From Arthrobacter sp. zg-Y844 (GTDB taxonomy: Bacteria; Actinomycetota; Actinomycetes; Actinomycetales; Micrococcaceae), in the NCBI RefSeq assembly GCF_024385465.1, contig NZ_JANFLS010000005.1, forward strand, positions 1 to 64,000: a DNA stretch of 64,000 bases. Reading direction: 5' to 3'. The notes beneath the pieces were generated by a model. It was not told the DNA's origin. It saw only the letters and a list, made by a program, of their open reading frames with translations, and did no database searches. Within the stretch, counting starts at the first letter, position 1; each line of letters begins with the position of its first letter. Below are positions 1 through 10,900 of the stretch, in pieces. Both the position numbers and the translations under genes were made by a program.

Positions 1-15
1 AAACTCTCCGTAAAT
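1..15 (-). rRNA. 16S rRNA gene, extreme 5' end (partial)
   Basis: The reverse complement of the first bases reads ACGGAGAGTTT, which is how actinobacterial 16S genes begin just before the universal GATCCTGGCTCAG. The rest of the gene lies left of the window. The exact mature 5' end cannot be placed. The call is supported by the leader motifs and the strong promoter immediately upstream. Confidence 0.65.
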
Positions 16-255
16 GTGTTACAGACACAGCACCCGAGCCAAGGAAAATTGGCTGCAGGCACTGCACTAAATTCGAAACCGGCTAAAAAAACCGTCCCAT
101 ACCCACGGGGTGGGCGGAACGGCCTGTTCAACCAATCAAAATAAATTGGTATCAATAAACTTGGCACACTATTGAGTTCTCAAACAACAGACTGCTTCCG
201 GCACCAGCAGGCGATCCTCAAGGGGATCTAAGCTCTGCGTCGCTCCGGAGCAACT
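16..255 (-). other. rRNA operon leader
   Basis: This is the transcribed leader between the rRNA promoter and 16S. Read on the minus strand, positions 187-163 give TTGTTTGAGAACTCAATAG and the following bases, the antitermination/processing motif known from leaders and spacers of actinobacterial rRNA operons. Positions about 85-122 can fold into a GC-rich hairpin followed by a T-rich stretch on the minus strand, probably part of the RNase III processing stalk. No open reading frame is supported here. Confidence 0.6.
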
Positions 256-260
256 TTTCT

Positions 261-290
261 ATCTTAGCCACACTGTCCGGTGGGTGTCAA
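261..290 (-). promoter_or_regulatory. rRNA operon promoter
   Basis: On the minus strand there is a perfect -35 TTGACA (290-285), an 18-bp spacer and a -10 TAAGAT (266-261), ahead of the leader and 16S start. It is the strongest sigma-A-like promoter visible in the window and fits an rRNA operon. Confidence 0.8.
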
Positions 291-463
291 TCCGGCCGTT
301 GATCCGTCCGGCGAACCGGCGGGAAGCTAGTTCCCGGACCCACGACTGAAGGTTGAAACCCGTGGGATCCGGTCTCCTGGTTCAATGTCAGGGATCTCGT
401 TTCCCTCGATCAGCGCGGGTATTAACTCTAGCACGGTTTTTGGGCGGCTGCGCACCCGGTGCA

Positions 464-492
464 GGCCCGGCCTCTTTCAAGGAGGCCGGGCC
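464..492 (-). terminator. terminator-like hairpin after glgB
   Basis: An 11-bp inverted repeat (GGCCCGGCCTC at 464-474 with GAGGCCGGGCC at 482-492) begins 12 bp beyond the stop of the branching-enzyme gene. It is very GC-rich and has no clear T-run, so termination is plausible but not certain. Confidence 0.5.
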
Positions 493-504
493 GCGCGGAG
501 ATGC

Positions 505-3500
505 TTACGGCTTGGGAACCAGGTACAGCACGCCAAGCGGGGGAACGGTCAGCGTGGCGGAGGCCGGCTGGCCGTTGCAGGCACCTTCAACGGCGTGCAC
601 AACGCCCATGTTCCCTACCCCGGAACCGCCGAACTCAGCGGCGTCGGTATTCAGTGCTTCCACCCACTCGCCGGCCCACGGCATTCCCAGCCGGAAGTCC
701 TGGTGCGGGGCGCCGGCGAAGTTGGCTACGCAGACCACCGGATTTCCCTGGTGGTCCCAGCGGATGAACGAAAGTACATTGCGGGCGCCGTCGTTCTCAT
801 TGATCCACTGGAAGCCCGCCGGCTCATTGTCCCGTGCGGACAGCGCCGGAGTGCTGCGGTAGATCTCGTTGAGCTGCTTCACCATCAGCTGGACGCCCTT
901 ATGCTGCGGGGTGTCCGTCAGGTACCAGTCCAGTCCGTACTGCTCAGACCATTCCGCTTCCTGGCCAAACTCGGTGCCCATGAAGATCAGTTGCTTGCCC
1001 GGGTGCGCCCACTGGAATGCAAGGTAGGCGCGAAGGTTAGCCAGCTGCTGCCACCGGTCACCTGGCATCTTGCGCAGCAGGGAACCCTTGCCATGCACTA
1101 CTTCGTCATGGCTGATGGGCAGCAGGAAGTTCTCCGTGTACGCGTAGACCAGGGAGAAGGTCAGCTGGGCATGGTGGTAGACCCGGTTGATCGGATCCTC
1201 GGACATGTACTGGAGGGTGTCGTGCATCCAGCCCATGTTCCATTTGAGCCCGAAGCCCAGCCCGCCGGTGCTGGTGGGACGGGTGACGCCGGGGAAGGCA
1301 GTGGATTCCTCGGCGATCATCACAATGCCGGGCACCCGCTTATAGGCGGTCGCGTTGACTTCCTGGAGGAAGGAGATCGCTTCCAGGTTCTCCCGGCCAC
1401 CGTGGATGTTGGGGGTCCACTGGCCTTCCGGCCGCGAGTAGTCCAGGTAAAGCATGGATGCCACGGCATCCACCCGGAGTCCGTCCACGTGGAACTCTTC
1501 GAGCCAGTAGATCGCATTCGCGACAAGGAAGTTGCGTACTTCCCGGCGGCCGAAGTCGAAGACGAGCGTTCCCCAGTCCAGCTGCTCGCCGCGGAACGGG
1601 TCGCCGTGCTCGTAGAGCGTCTGGCCGTCGAACTTTGCCAGCGCCCAGGGGTCCTTGGGGAAGTGGGCCGGAACCCAGTCCAGAATGACGCCGATGCCGG
1701 CCTGGTGCAGACGGTCCACGAGGTAGCGGAATTCATCCGGATGCCCGAACCGAGCGGTGGGGGCAAAGTAGGAGGTCACCTGGTAACCCCAGGAGCCGCC
1801 GAAGGGGTGCTCGGCTACGGGCATCAGTTCCACGTGGGTGAAGCCCTGCCACTGGACATATTCGGCCAGCTGGTCGGCCATTTCCCGGTAGTTCAGTCCC
1901 AGGCGCCAGGAACCCAGATGCACCTCGTACACGCTCATGGGCGAATTGTGCGGATCCCGGGAGGCCCGGGCCTCCATCCATTCGGCATCGCCGAACTCAT
2001 AGGTGGACTCGACCACGCGGGAACCGGTCAGCGGCGGCACCTCGGTGCCCTTGGCCATGGGATCGGCCTTTTCCCGCCAGACGCCGTCGCTGCAGAGGAT
2101 TTCATATTTGTAGCGGGCACCCGGTTCCACACCGGGCAGGAAGATTTCCCAGACGCCGGAGCTGCCGAGGGAACGCATCGCATTGATGGTGCCGTCCCAG
2201 CCGTTGAAATCGCCCTTAACCCGTACCGCGCGGGCGTTGGGGGCCCAGACTGCGAAGCTGACGCCGGAGATGTCACCCAGCACGGAATCGTAGTGGTGCA
2301 GGTTCGCACCGAGGACCGTCCACAGGTTTTCGTGCCGGCCTTCACCAATCAGGTGCAGGTCAATGTCGCCCAAGGTCGGGAGGAACCGGTACGGATCGTC
2401 GAACAGCTGGGGCTCGCCGCCGTCGTACGTCACTTCCACCCGGTAATCCGGAACGGTGCCCGGCGTCGAAGCCGGAAGGGTTCCTACCCAGATGCCGTTG
2501 TACTCGTGCTGCAGCGCTACCCGGTTTTCAGGAGTCACGACCACGACTTCGCGCGCCAGCGGACGCAGCGTTCGAATGGTTACGGTTCCGGAGTCATCCG
2601 GGTGGGCGCCCAGGACCGCATGCGGCTGGTAGTAGCGGCCTTCGGACACGGCCTGAAGCACGTCCTCGGAAACCGGAATGGGCTCGGTGGAGACGGGAAC
2701 GTCGGGCACCTCGGGCTCTGCGGTAGCGGATGTGGACCGCGACTTGCGTGGCTTATTCACTGTGCTCTCTTCCTGGCTCTCGTCCGCGCGTGCTGCGTTC
2801 TCGGCCTGCGCCAGAATGTGGCGGACGGCCGTCGCCGGCACGCTGATCCAGCGGGGGCGGTTTCGCATCTCGTAGACAACTTCGTACAGCGCCTTGTCCA
2901 GCCACAGGGCCAGGAACAGGGGGTCGCTGCGGTTGATGGTGGTGCCGGTTTCCTTCTCGTAACCGCGAAGGAAGGCGTCTGCCGCGGCTGCTGCCCACCG
3001 GTGGGCGGACTCGTTGCGCTCCTGCACGGATGCGGCCGGTTCGCCGGTACCCTCGGCGCCGTCGATCAGGGCGACGCCGGCGGCGTAGTCGATCGAGCGC
3101 AGCATGCCCACGACGTCGCGCAGCGGCGCATCGGGGACACTGCGTTCGGCGGCGGGCCGCAGCGGCTCGCCCTCGAAGTCAAGGACGATCCAGCCCCGGT
3201 CGGGCACCCGCAGCACCTGCCCAAGATGGTAATCGGCATGGATCCGCTGCAGGTTGGGCAACGCCTGGAGGTGGCGAACCTGCTCCAGGAGGTACTCCAC
3301 GGCGTCATCAAAAGGCCCGACGACGTCCCGTGCTTCCGCCCACGCCCACCGAATCCGGGAACTGAGGGATTCGAGGAATTCCTCGCGTTCCACCGGGCTG
3401 GGAGGCCGGCTGCCGAATGCTGCTGCCAACTGCTGGTGGATGCGGCCGGTGGCCGCACCCAACTCCTCGGCCTCCGCGGTGAAATCCCGGCCGGCAAGGG

Positions 3501-4227
3501 CCGCCGAGGAAGCGGTCCGCCAGGCGTCTTCGCTGCCGGGGAAGAATTCCCGCAGCACGGACAGGTGCCCGGTCAGCAGTATCTCGCCGGAGTCGTCCGC
3601 CGGGTCCGTCCAGGAACCGGTCACCCAGCCGTAGGTGGCCGGAACGTCCACCGAGCCGACCTCGGTCAGCCGTGCGCTGACTTCGACGTCCGGACTCTCC
3701 CCGGCGGCCACCACGCGGTAGAACTTCACGATCAACGGAGCTTCAGGGGCCTGCACAATCACGGAGGTGTTGGACTGTTCGCCCTTCAGGACCTTAGTGG
3801 GCAGCGGCGCCCGGAACGGCGCCCAGTCGGCGAAGCCGTCCAGGGCGAAGCCGTGCGTGTGCCCGTCCAGGGACGACGCCTGGGAACGCATCAGTTCCAG
3901 CCAGGCGGTGACGAAGACCGGGTCGGCGGTCGCGTCGTACAGCCACCGCTCCCCCAGGTCTTCCTCATGCGCCCGGCCCAGCAGTGCGGCTTCCAGCTCG
4001 GGGACAGGTGCGCTGCGGTAGCTCACCGGCACGCTGATGACGTCACGGCGGTCCCCGGAGGCGACGGCGATGAGGTGGACTTCAAGCCCAACCTCGCCGG
4101 CCGGATCCTCGAGCCGGATCCCGCCGACCCTTTCCAGCAGGACTTCGCGGCCCTTTGCAGGGAACCAGCGTTGCCCGGGGAGCCAGGACGTCAGCATTTC
4201 GGGCAGGGACGGCGTCAACGGACTCAT
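505..4227 (-). CDS. glgB: maltokinase-glycogen branching enzyme fusion (Mak-GlgB)
   Basis: Residues about 1-480 look like maltokinase (Pep2/Mak), which phosphorylates maltose to maltose 1-phosphate: an N-terminal cap with GQRWFPAKG and a kinase-like motif HADYHLGQ (about 330) followed by DFEGEP. A polar linker follows. Residues about 510-1240 are a GH13 branching enzyme with CBM48 (DFNGWDG, about 672), nucleophile in GLRVDAVAS (about 920), acid/base in MIAEES (about 972) and [10 protein letters not shown] (about 1039). The start overlaps the treS stop by 4 bp, so translation is probably coupled. The two activities bracket GlgE in the trehalose-to-glucan pathway. An in-frame GTG at 2760, preceded by AGGAAGAG, could also give a separate 751-aa GlgB. 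Function is certain for GlgB and strong for Mak. Confidence 0.93.
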   Translation of the reverse strand: MSPLTPSLPEMLTSWLPGQRWFPAKGREVLLERVGGIRLEDPAGEVGLEVHLIAVASGDRRDVISVPVSYRSAPVPELEAALLGRAHEEDLGERWLYDATADPVFVTAWLELMRSQASSLDGHTHGFALDGFADWAPFRAPLPTKVLKGEQSNTSVIVQAPEAPLIVKFYRVVAAGESPDVEVSARLTEVGSVDVPATYGWVTGSWTDPADDSGEILLTGHLSVLREFFPGSEDAWRTASSAALAGRDFTAEAEELGAATGRIHQQLAAAFGSRPPSPVEREEFLESLSSRIRWAWAEARDVVGPFDDAVEYLLEQVRHLQALPNLQRIHADYHLGQVLRVPDRGWIVLDFEGEPLRPAAERSVPDAPLRDVVGMLRSIDYAAGVALIDGAEGTGEPAASVQERNESAHRWAAAAADAFLRGYEKETGTTINRSDPLFLALWLDKALYEVVYEMRNRPRWISVPATAVRHILAQAENAARADESQEESTVNKPRKSRSTSATAEPEVPDVPVSTEPIPVSEDVLQAVSEGRYYQPHAVLGAHPDDSGTVTIRTLRPLAREVVVVTPENRVALQHEYNGIWVGTLPASTPGTVPDYRVEVTYDGGEPQLFDDPYRFLPTLGDIDLHLIGEGRHENLWTVLGANLHHYDSVLGDISGVSFAVWAPNARAVRVKGDFNGWDGTINAMRSLGSSGVWEIFLPGVEPGARYKYEILCSDGVWREKADPMAKGTEVPPLTGSRVVESTYEFGDAEWMEARASRDPHNSPMSVYEVHLGSWRLGLNYREMADQLAEYVQWQGFTHVELMPVAEHPFGGSWGYQVTSYFAPTARFGHPDEFRYLVDRLHQAGIGVILDWVPAHFPKDPWALAKFDGQTLYEHGDPFRGEQLDWGTLVFDFGRREVRNFLVANAIYWLEEFHVDGLRVDAVASMLYLDYSRPEGQWTPNIHGGRENLEAISFLQEVNATAYKRVPGIVMIAEESTAFPGVTRPTSTGGLGFGLKWNMGWMHDTLQYMSEDPINRVYHHAQLTFSLVYAYTENFLLPISHDEVVHGKGSLLRKMPGDRWQQLANLRAYLAFQWAHPGKQLIFMGTEFGQEAEWSEQYGLDWYLTDTPQHKGVQLMVKQLNEIYRSTPALSARDNEPAGFQWINENDGARNVLSFIRWDHQGNPVVCVANFAGAPHQDFRLGMPWAGEWVEALNTDAAEFGGSGVGNMGVVHAVEGACNGQPASATLTVPPLGVLYLVPKP

Positions 4228-5993
4228 CTCCGTGCCGCCTCCGAGATCGGAATCATGGGAATGGCTTCGGTCTGGGGCGACGAAGTGTCAGACTTCACCG
4301 ACCGCAGGCGCAGCCAATAAAAGTCGTGGCTGCCCAGGGTCAGCGTCAGGGAACCGTCTTCTCCGATGGTGGGGAAGAGCGTGCCGCCGAAAGCGTCCCG
4401 CAGTCCGCGGTTGGCGAACTCCGGCAGCTTCATGGACGCGGAGATGGGGTGCTGGGAGAGGTTGAAGATACACAGCACTGTCTCGCCCACCTCGCCCTCC
4501 GGGTTGTTGTCCGGCAGTTCGCGCACGAAGGCCAGGGCTGCTTCGGCATCGGTCGGCACGTTGCGGTAGGACCCCAGGCCGAAGGCCGGGTGGGCACGGC
4601 GGACCATGATCATCTGCCGGATCCAGTGCAGCAGCGAACTCGAGCTGGCCAGCTGCGCTTCCACATTGACGTGGTTGTAGTGGTAAACCAGCGACTGCAC
4701 CACCGGCAGGTACAGCTTGCCGGGATCGGCGGTGGAGAATCCGGCATTGCGGTCCGGGTTCCACTGCATGGGTGTGCGGGAAGAATCGCGGTCTTCCAGC
4801 CAGATGTTGTCGCCCATGCCCAGCTCATCGCCGTAGTACAGGAACGGGCTGCCGGGCAGGGCCAGCAGCATCGCGTGGATCAGCTCGATCTCCGACCGGG
4901 AGTTGTCCAGCAGCGGAGCCAGCCGGCGTCGGATGCCGATGTTGGCCCGCATGCGGGAATCCGGGGCGTACCAGCCGAGCATCGCCTGGCGCTCCTCATT
5001 GGTGACCATTTCCAGCGTCAGCTCGTCATGGTTGCGCAGGAAGGTTCCCCACTGTGCGCCGGCCGGAATCTCCGGGGTCTCTTCCATTGTCTGGATGATC
5101 GGAGCGGCCTTCTGGTCCCGCAGCGCGTAGAACAGGCGCGGCATGATCGGGAAGTGGAAGCACATGTGGCACTCGTCGCCGGTTTCGTCGCCGAAGTACT
5201 CCACCACTTCGTGCGGCATCTGGTTAGCCTCGGCGATGATGACGCGGCCCGGGTAGTTCTCGTCGACCATGGTGCGCAGGTCCTTGAGGAACCGGTGCGT
5301 GGCCGGGAGGTTTTCACAGTTCGTGCCGTCCTCTTCGAAGAGGTACGGGATCGCGTCGGCCCGGAATCCGTCGATGCCCTGGTCCAGCCAGAAGCGGACG
5401 ACGTCGAAGATCGCCTCGACCACCTTGGGGTTCTCGAAGTTCAGGTCCGGCTGGTGGCTGAAGAACCGGTGCCAGAAGAACTGCCGGCGGACCGGGTCGA
5501 AGGACCAGTTCGATTCCTCGGTGTCCACGAAGATGATGCGGGCGTCTTCGTACTTCTGGTCCGTGTCGGACCAGACGTAGAAGTCCCCGTAAGGACCGTC
5601 CGGGTCGCTGCGGGACTCCTCGAACCACGGGTGCTTGTCCGAGGTGTGGTTCAGCGGGAGGTCGATGATGACGCGCAGTCCGCGGGCGTGTGCTTCTGCA
5701 ACCAGGCGCTTGAAGTCGCTGATGGTGCCGAATTCGTCGAGGACATCGTAGTAGTCGGAGATGTCATAGCCGCCGTCACGCAGCGGTGACTTGAAGAACG
5801 GCGGCAGCCAGAGGCAATCGATGCCCAGCCACTGCAGGTAGTCCAGCTTTTCGATCAGGCCGCTGAAGTCACCTGATCCATCCCCGTTGGCGTCCGCGAA
5901 GCCGCGGACCAGTACCTCATAGAAAACGGCCTTGCGGTACCAATGAGGGTCATTGGTCAAGCCGGGTGCGTGCAGTTGAAACGGGTTGGGCAC
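4224..5993 (-). CDS. treS: trehalose synthase (maltose alpha-D-glucosyltransferase)
   Basis: GH13 enzyme of 589 aa that isomerises trehalose and maltose and so supplies maltose to the maltokinase encoded next. Visible features are the N-terminal [20 protein letters not shown], the nucleophile in GFRADAIPY (about 213), the acid/base in VIIAEANQ (about 255), and the [13 protein letters not shown] and [16 protein letters not shown] motifs. The length is usual for the family without a fused kinase. The gene starts with GTG overlapping the glgE TAG stop (TAGTG) and ends overlapping the mak-glgB start by 4 bp, so all three are surely one operon. Confidence 0.95.
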   Translation of the reverse strand: MPNPFQLHAPGLTNDPHWYRKAVFYEVLVRGFADANGDGSGDFSGLIEKLDYLQWLGIDCLWLPPFFKSPLRDGGYDISDYYDVLDEFGTISDFKRLVAEAHARGLRVIIDLPLNHTSDKHPWFEESRSDPDGPYGDFYVWSDTDQKYEDARIIFVDTEESNWSFDPVRRQFFWHRFFSHQPDLNFENPKVVEAIFDVVRFWLDQGIDGFRADAIPYLFEEDGTNCENLPATHRFLKDLRTMVDENYPGRVIIAEANQMPHEVVEYFGDETGDECHMCFHFPIMPRLFYALRDQKAAPIIQTMEETPEIPAGAQWGTFLRNHDELTLEMVTNEERQAMLGWYAPDSRMRANIGIRRRLAPLLDNSRSEIELIHAMLLALPGSPFLYYGDELGMGDNIWLEDRDSSRTPMQWNPDRNAGFSTADPGKLYLPVVQSLVYHYNHVNVEAQLASSSSLLHWIRQMIMVRRAHPAFGLGSYRNVPTDAEAALAFVRELPDNNPEGEVGETVLCIFNLSQHPISASMKLPEFANRGLRDAFGGTLFPTIGEDGSLTLTLGSHDFYWLRLRSVKSDTSSPQTEAIPMIPISEAARR

Positions 5994-8044
5994 TAGGAGT
6001 TCCTCCGAACTGACAGGATGTGCGCGGGTTCAAAGTGGGCGTCCAGGCGGACGTAGTTGTGGGCTCCCCAGCGCCAGCTCTGGCCGCTGATCAGGTCATC
6101 CACCCAGAAGGTGCCGTCTTCGTTCAAATCCTGCGGGGCGAGGTGAAGCGCATCGAGGTCGAGCGTGACAGTGGATTCGCGGGCGCTGTGGGGGTCCACG
6201 TTAACCACAATAATGAGTGTGTCCCGGCTGGACGGATCGCCGGGGCGGGTCTCTTTGTATTTGGAGTAGACCACGGTGCAGTCGTCGGTGCTGGAGTGCA
6301 CCGTGAGGTTCTCGAGGTCCCCCAAAGCGGGATGGGTACGGCGGATTTCGTTCAGCCGGGTGATGTACGGGGCGAGGCTGCGGCCTTCAGCTTCCGCTGC
6401 GGCGAAGTCCCGCTGCTTGTACTCGAACTTTTCGTTGTCGATGTATTCCTCGGCCCCGGGCCGGGCGACGTGCTCAAACAGCTCGTAGCCGGCGTAGACG
6501 CCCCACAGCGGGCTGCCGGTGGCAGCCAGCACGGCGCGGATCTTGAAGGCGCCGGGGCCGCCGAACTGCAGGAATTCGGTGAGGATGTCCGGGGTGTTCA
6601 CGAAGAAGTTGGGCCGGAAGAAGGCCGACGACTCGCGGGAGACCTCGGTGAAGTACTCCTCGATCTCCTCGCGGGTGTTCCGCCAGGTGAAGTAGCTGTA
6701 GGACTGCTGGAACCCGGCCTTGGCCAGTGCATGCATCATGGGCGGGCGGGTGAATGCTTCGGCCAGGAAGACCACGCCCGGGTACTCTGCGTTCACCGTG
6801 CCGATCAGCCATTCCCAGAACCGCAGCGGCTTGGTGTGGGGGTTGTCCACCCGGAAGATCTGCACGCCGTGGCTGATCCACAGCCGCACGATGCGCAGGA
6901 TCTCCTGCGAGAGGCCCTCGTAGTCATTGTCGAAGTTCAGGGGATAGATGTCCTGGTACTTCTTCGGGGGGTTCTCGGCGTAGGCAATCGAACCGTCCAC
7001 GCGGGTCGTGAACCATTCCGGATGGCTGGTCACCCAGGGGTGGTCCGGGGAGGCCTGCAGTGCAAGGTCAATGGCTACCTCAAGACCCAGTTCCCGGGCG
7101 CTGCCCACGAACGCGTCGAAGTCCTCGAACGTCCCCAGATCGGGGTGGATGGCATCGTGACCGCCCTCGGGCGCGCCGATGGCCCAGGGCGAGCCGGGAT
7201 CCTGCGGCCCGGCAACCAGGGTGTTGTTCGGCCCCTTGCGGTGCGTGGTGCCGATCGGATGGATGGGAGGCAGGTAGATGACGTCGAACTGCATGTCCGC
7301 AACGCGCTGCAGGCTGCGCGCAGCGGTGCGGAACGTCCCCGAGGTCCACTCGCGGGTGGCCGGATCCCACTGCGCACCTTCGGATCGGGGGAAGAATTCG
7401 TACCAGGCGCCGCGGCCGGCGAGCTCCCGCTCCACCAGAAGGGGGAAGCGGTCCGAGCTGGTGACCAGGTCGCGGATCGGATCGCGGTCGAGAATAGCGG
7501 TGACAGCTTCGGTTCCGGCGGCGGCAAGGCGTTCCTCGACCGGCAGCCCGGAGTCTGCGAGCGCTGCCGCAGCGGCGCGGAAGACCTCGGCGTCGGCGCC
7601 GCTGCGCTCGGCGGCAGCGGTGATGAACAGCTGGTGGCCTTCGGTGAGCATCAGCTCGACGTCGACTCCGGCGGCGATTTTCACCTCGGCGTTGTGGTGC
7701 CAGGTGGCGTAGACGTCCGCCCACCCCTCCACGGCAAAGCTCCAATGGCCCGTGCCGCCCGGGCGCAGCATGCCCTCCCAGCGGTCAAGCCCCAGGCCCA
7801 CCGGGTGCATCCGGCTGCGGGCCGCGACGGTGCCCTCGGGGTCGTAGAGGACGGCACTGGCCCCTACCAGGTCGTGTCCCTCGCGGAACACGGTGGCCCC
7901 TATAACGAGGTCCTCTCCGGGCACGGCTTTGGCGGGGAATCTCCCGTACTCCACTACGGGCGCCACATTGGTGATTGGAATCCGGCCAAACCGGAGATCC
8001 TTCGAGGGCAGGTCTTCTGGTGTCAACGCGCTGGATGTGCTCAC
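5993..8044 (-). CDS. glgE: alpha-1,4-glucan:maltose-1-phosphate maltosyltransferase
   Basis: GlgE extends linear alpha-1,4-glucans with maltosyl units from maltose 1-phosphate. The 683-aa protein has an N-terminal GlgE-specific domain (RIPITNVAPVVEYGRFPAKA), then the GH13 barrel with nucleophile in IFRVDNPHTKP (about 400) and acid/base in FLAEAFTRP (about 430), and a C-terminal beta domain. It is the first gene of the operon glgE-treS-mak/glgB and starts with GTG. The promoter should lie in the 160-bp gap shared with divergent glgP. The order fits the GlgE pathway known from mycobacteria and Streptomyces. Confidence 0.95.
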   Translation of the reverse strand: MSTSSALTPEDLPSKDLRFGRIPITNVAPVVEYGRFPAKAVPGEDLVIGATVFREGHDLVGASAVLYDPEGTVAARSRMHPVGLGLDRWEGMLRPGGTGHWSFAVEGWADVYATWHHNAEVKIAAGVDVELMLTEGHQLFITAAAERSGADAEVFRAAAAALADSGLPVEERLAAAGTEAVTAILDRDPIRDLVTSSDRFPLLVERELAGRGAWYEFFPRSEGAQWDPATREWTSGTFRTAARSLQRVADMQFDVIYLPPIHPIGTTHRKGPNNTLVAGPQDPGSPWAIGAPEGGHDAIHPDLGTFEDFDAFVGSARELGLEVAIDLALQASPDHPWVTSHPEWFTTRVDGSIAYAENPPKKYQDIYPLNFDNDYEGLSQEILRIVRLWISHGVQIFRVDNPHTKPLRFWEWLIGTVNAEYPGVVFLAEAFTRPPMMHALAKAGFQQSYSYFTWRNTREEIEEYFTEVSRESSAFFRPNFFVNTPDILTEFLQFGGPGAFKIRAVLAATGSPLWGVYAGYELFEHVARPGAEEYIDNEKFEYKQRDFAAAEAEGRSLAPYITRLNEIRRTHPALGDLENLTVHSSTDDCTVVYSKYKETRPGDPSSRDTLIIVVNVDPHSARESTVTLDLDALHLAPQDLNEDGTFWVDDLISGQSWRWGAHNYVRLDAHFEPAHILSVRRNS

Positions 8045-8204
8045 AGACTAGACGTTATCGAGAATCCGGGCAGAATGCTAAGGCAACGTACTTTTATGGA
8101 ATCACCGCAGGTCGGCCATGGTTTGGCGGCGTTTTCAAGCAGCCTGGTATTTACCTGATTATTTGTCCGTCATTTTGGTTTATCCGACGCGTTAGTGCGC
8201 TAGC

Positions 8205-10838
8205 GTGACCGGGGTGAAGGCTATCCGCAGATTTACCGTCCGAACCGTCCTCCCGTCCAGCATCGCCCCATTGGGGAAGCTGGCCTCGAACCTCCGGTGG
8301 TCCTGGCACCAGCCGACGCTCAGGTTGTTTGAAAGCATCGACCCTGCTGCCTGGAAGTCCAGCGGCGGGGACCCCGTGAAGCTTCTCGGGACCGTGAGCC
8401 GGGAGAAGCTCGAGAGCATTGCACAGGATGAGCACCTGGTCTCCGTGATCGCCGATCTCGGCGCGGACCTGGACAAGTACCTCAACGAGCCGCGCTGGTA
8501 CCAGGGCCTGGGTGACGACGCCCCGGCGTCCATTGCGTACTTCTCCCCCGAGTACGGCATCAGCGCCGTACTCCCCCAGTACTCCGGCGGCCTGGGGATC
8601 CTGGCCGGCGACCATTTGAAGGCCGCCTCCGATCTTGGAGTGCCCCTGGTTGCGGTGGGGCTGCTCTACAAGGCCGGGTATTTCAAGCAGGCACTCTCCC
8701 GCGACGGCTGGCAGCTGGAAACCTATCCCGTACTGGACCCCAATGCCCTGCCGTTGACCCTGCTGCGCGAGGAAGACGGCACCCCGGCGAGAATCACCCT
8801 GCCGCTCCCGGACAACCGCCAGCTTTCGGCCCAGATCTGGCGTGCCGACGTCGGGCGCGTACCCCTGCTGTTGCTGGACTCGGACGTCATCGGGAACGAC
8901 GACGCCGCCCGCGGCATCACGGACCGCCTGTACGGAGGAGGCGGAGACCACCGGCTGCAGCAGGAACTGCTGCTGGGCATGGGCGGCGTAAAGGCCCTGC
9001 GCGTACACCAGCGGCTCACCGGGGCTCCGCCCGCCGAGGTCTTCCACAGCAACGAAGGCCATGCCGGCTTCCTGGGCGTAGAGCGCATCCGCGAACTGAT
9101 GGACCAGGGCATGACGTGGGAGGAAGCGCTGACCGTCTCCCGCGCTTCGACGGTATTCACCACGCACACACCGGTCCCGGCCGGCATCGACCGGTTCGAG
9201 CAAACACAGATCCGCCACTTCTTCACCGCGGGCCTGGCACAGTCGGTCCCCACCGACAAGATTCTGGCCCTGGGCGCGGAGAACTACGAGGGTGGAGATT
9301 CGACCAAATTCAACATGGCAGTCATGGGCCTGCGGCTGGCCCAGCGGGCCAACGGCGTAGCCAAGCTGCACGGCGAAGTCTCCCGGGAAATGTTCTCCGG
9401 CCTGTGGCCGGGCTTTGACGTGTCCGAAGTACCGATCACGTCCGTGACCAACGGCGTGCACGTCCCCACCTGGATCGACCCGGAGGTCACTGCCCTCGCC
9501 AGCGAAAAGTTCGGCGTCGCCACTGTGCATGACCGCGACTGGGGCAGGGCCTACGAGCTTGATGACAAGGATCTGTGGGACCTGCGGCGCAAGCTGCGCA
9601 GCAACCTGGTCCACGACGTCCGGCGCCGCGTCAAGCGCGCCTGGCGCCGGCGCGGTGCCTCTGACGCGGAGCTGGCCTGGACGCAGCACGTGCTGGATCC
9701 GGACGTGCTGACCATTGGCTTTGCCCGCCGGGTGCCCACCTACAAGCGGCTGACCCTGATGCTGCGGGACCCGGACCGGCTCAAGGCACTGCTGCTGCAT
9801 CCCACCCACCCCATCCAGGTAGTAGTGGCCGGCAAGTCCCACCCTGCCGATGAACAGGGCAAGAAAATGATCCAGGACCTGGTGCGCTTCACCGACGACC
9901 CTGAGGTCCGGCACCGGATCGTTTTCCTGCCCAACTACGACATTGCGATGGCTCAGACCCTGTTCCCCGGGTGTGACGTGTGGCTGAACAATCCGCTGCG
10001 CCCATTGGAAGCCTCCGGCACCTCCGGCATGAAGTCGGCCATCAACGGCGGACTGAACCTCTCCATCCTCGACGGATGGTGGGACGAGATGTTCGACGGC
10101 AACAACGGGTGGGCCATCCCCTCCGCCAATCCCAGCAAGGGAACGCGGACCCGGGAGGTCTACAACGCGGACCAGCGGGACGACATTGAGGCAGCCGCGC
10201 TTTATGACCTGCTCGAGAACTCAGTGGGGCCCATGTTCTACGGGACGGAGCCGCCGGCCGCTGCCGGCGCCGCCGGTCCTTCGGATCCGCCTACTGATTC
10301 CCTGCCGCACGAGTGGCTGGAAATGGTCAAGCACACCTTGGCGGATCTGGGGCCGAATGTTTCCGCCTCCAGGATGCTCAAGGACTACGTGAACCGGCTG
10401 TACCGGCCCGCCAGTTCTTCCGGACGGTCCATGGCGGCGGACGGGTACACCGCTGCGAAGGAACTCGCCCTGTGGATCACACGGGTACGTGACGGCTGGT
10501 CCACTGTGCAGGTGGAAAACGTGGATTCCGTAGGCGTCAGCGAAAACCCGCAGATCGGCGACACCCTGACGGTGCAGGCCTATGTTTCCCTCGGATCCCT
10601 TCGGCCGGAGGACGTCAGCGTGGAAGCCGCCTACGGCATGGTGACCGAGAACGACCGGATCAGCGAGCACCGCATCCAAGAGCTTGCGCCGACGGAAGAC
10701 CTAGGGTCGGGCCGCCACCTGTTCACGGGCACCATCCGCATCGAGCAGGCCGGACCGTTCGGCTACACCGTCCGAGTGCTGCCGAGGCATTCCGGGCTGG
10801 CGTCGAAGGCTGAACTGGGGCTCGTCGTCAACGCTTAG
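8205..10838 (+). CDS. glgP: alpha-glucan (glycogen/maltodextrin) phosphorylase
   Basis: GT35-family phosphorylase of 877 aa, releasing glucose 1-phosphate from alpha-1,4-glucan. The N-terminal block (residues 15-110) is the DUF3417 domain typical of the short actinobacterial type. The PLP lysine lies in GTSGMKSAINGG (about 610), and EVFHSNEGHAGFL and SVTNGVHVPTW are present. It starts with GTG, a start that keeps the N-terminal RFTVRTVLP of the family. It is divergent from glgE, which suggests shared or opposed control of glucan synthesis and breakdown. Confidence 0.93.
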   Translation: MTGVKAIRRFTVRTVLPSSIAPLGKLASNLRWSWHQPTLRLFESIDPAAWKSSGGDPVKLLGTVSREKLESIAQDEHLVSVIADLGADLDKYLNEPRWYQGLGDDAPASIAYFSPEYGISAVLPQYSGGLGILAGDHLKAASDLGVPLVAVGLLYKAGYFKQALSRDGWQLETYPVLDPNALPLTLLREEDGTPARITLPLPDNRQLSAQIWRADVGRVPLLLLDSDVIGNDDAARGITDRLYGGGGDHRLQQELLLGMGGVKALRVHQRLTGAPPAEVFHSNEGHAGFLGVERIRELMDQGMTWEEALTVSRASTVFTTHTPVPAGIDRFEQTQIRHFFTAGLAQSVPTDKILALGAENYEGGDSTKFNMAVMGLRLAQRANGVAKLHGEVSREMFSGLWPGFDVSEVPITSVTNGVHVPTWIDPEVTALASEKFGVATVHDRDWGRAYELDDKDLWDLRRKLRSNLVHDVRRRVKRAWRRRGASDAELAWTQHVLDPDVLTIGFARRVPTYKRLTLMLRDPDRLKALLLHPTHPIQVVVAGKSHPADEQGKKMIQDLVRFTDDPEVRHRIVFLPNYDIAMAQTLFPGCDVWLNNPLRPLEASGTSGMKSAINGGLNLSILDGWWDEMFDGNNGWAIPSANPSKGTRTREVYNADQRDDIEAAALYDLLENSVGPMFYGTEPPAAAGAAGPSDPPTDSLPHEWLEMVKHTLADLGPNVSASRMLKDYVNRLYRPASSSGRSMAADGYTAAKELALWITRVRDGWSTVQVENVDSVGVSENPQIGDTLTVQAYVSLGSLRPEDVSVEAAYGMVTENDRISEHRIQELAPTEDLGSGRHLFTGTIRIEQAGPFGYTVRVLPRHSGLASKAELGLVVNA

Positions 10839-10844
10839 CCGGCA

Positions 10845-10900
10845 TTAGTGTCCGCGCCTTGGTGTCCGCGCCCTGGTGGCCGCGCCTTGGTGTCCGCGCC
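10845..10900. repeat. four tandem 14-bp repeats
   Basis: Four head-to-tail copies of TTGGTGTCCGCGCC start at 10845, 10859, 10873 and 10887; copies 2 and 4 are identical and the others differ by one or two bases. They begin just after the glgP stop in the 248-bp gap between the convergent glgP and glgX. The rest of the gap (10901-11086) contains small inverted repeats such as CCCGC...GCGGG near 10932 and no supportable gene. Confidence 0.85.

Noticed and set aside
385-4320. 1311-codon plus-strand open frame opposite mak-glgB, and similar long frames opposite treS, glgE, flhA and others
   Set aside because: Antisense shadow frames of high-GC genes; the translations are low-complexity without family motifs, while the opposite strand encodes complete known enzymes.
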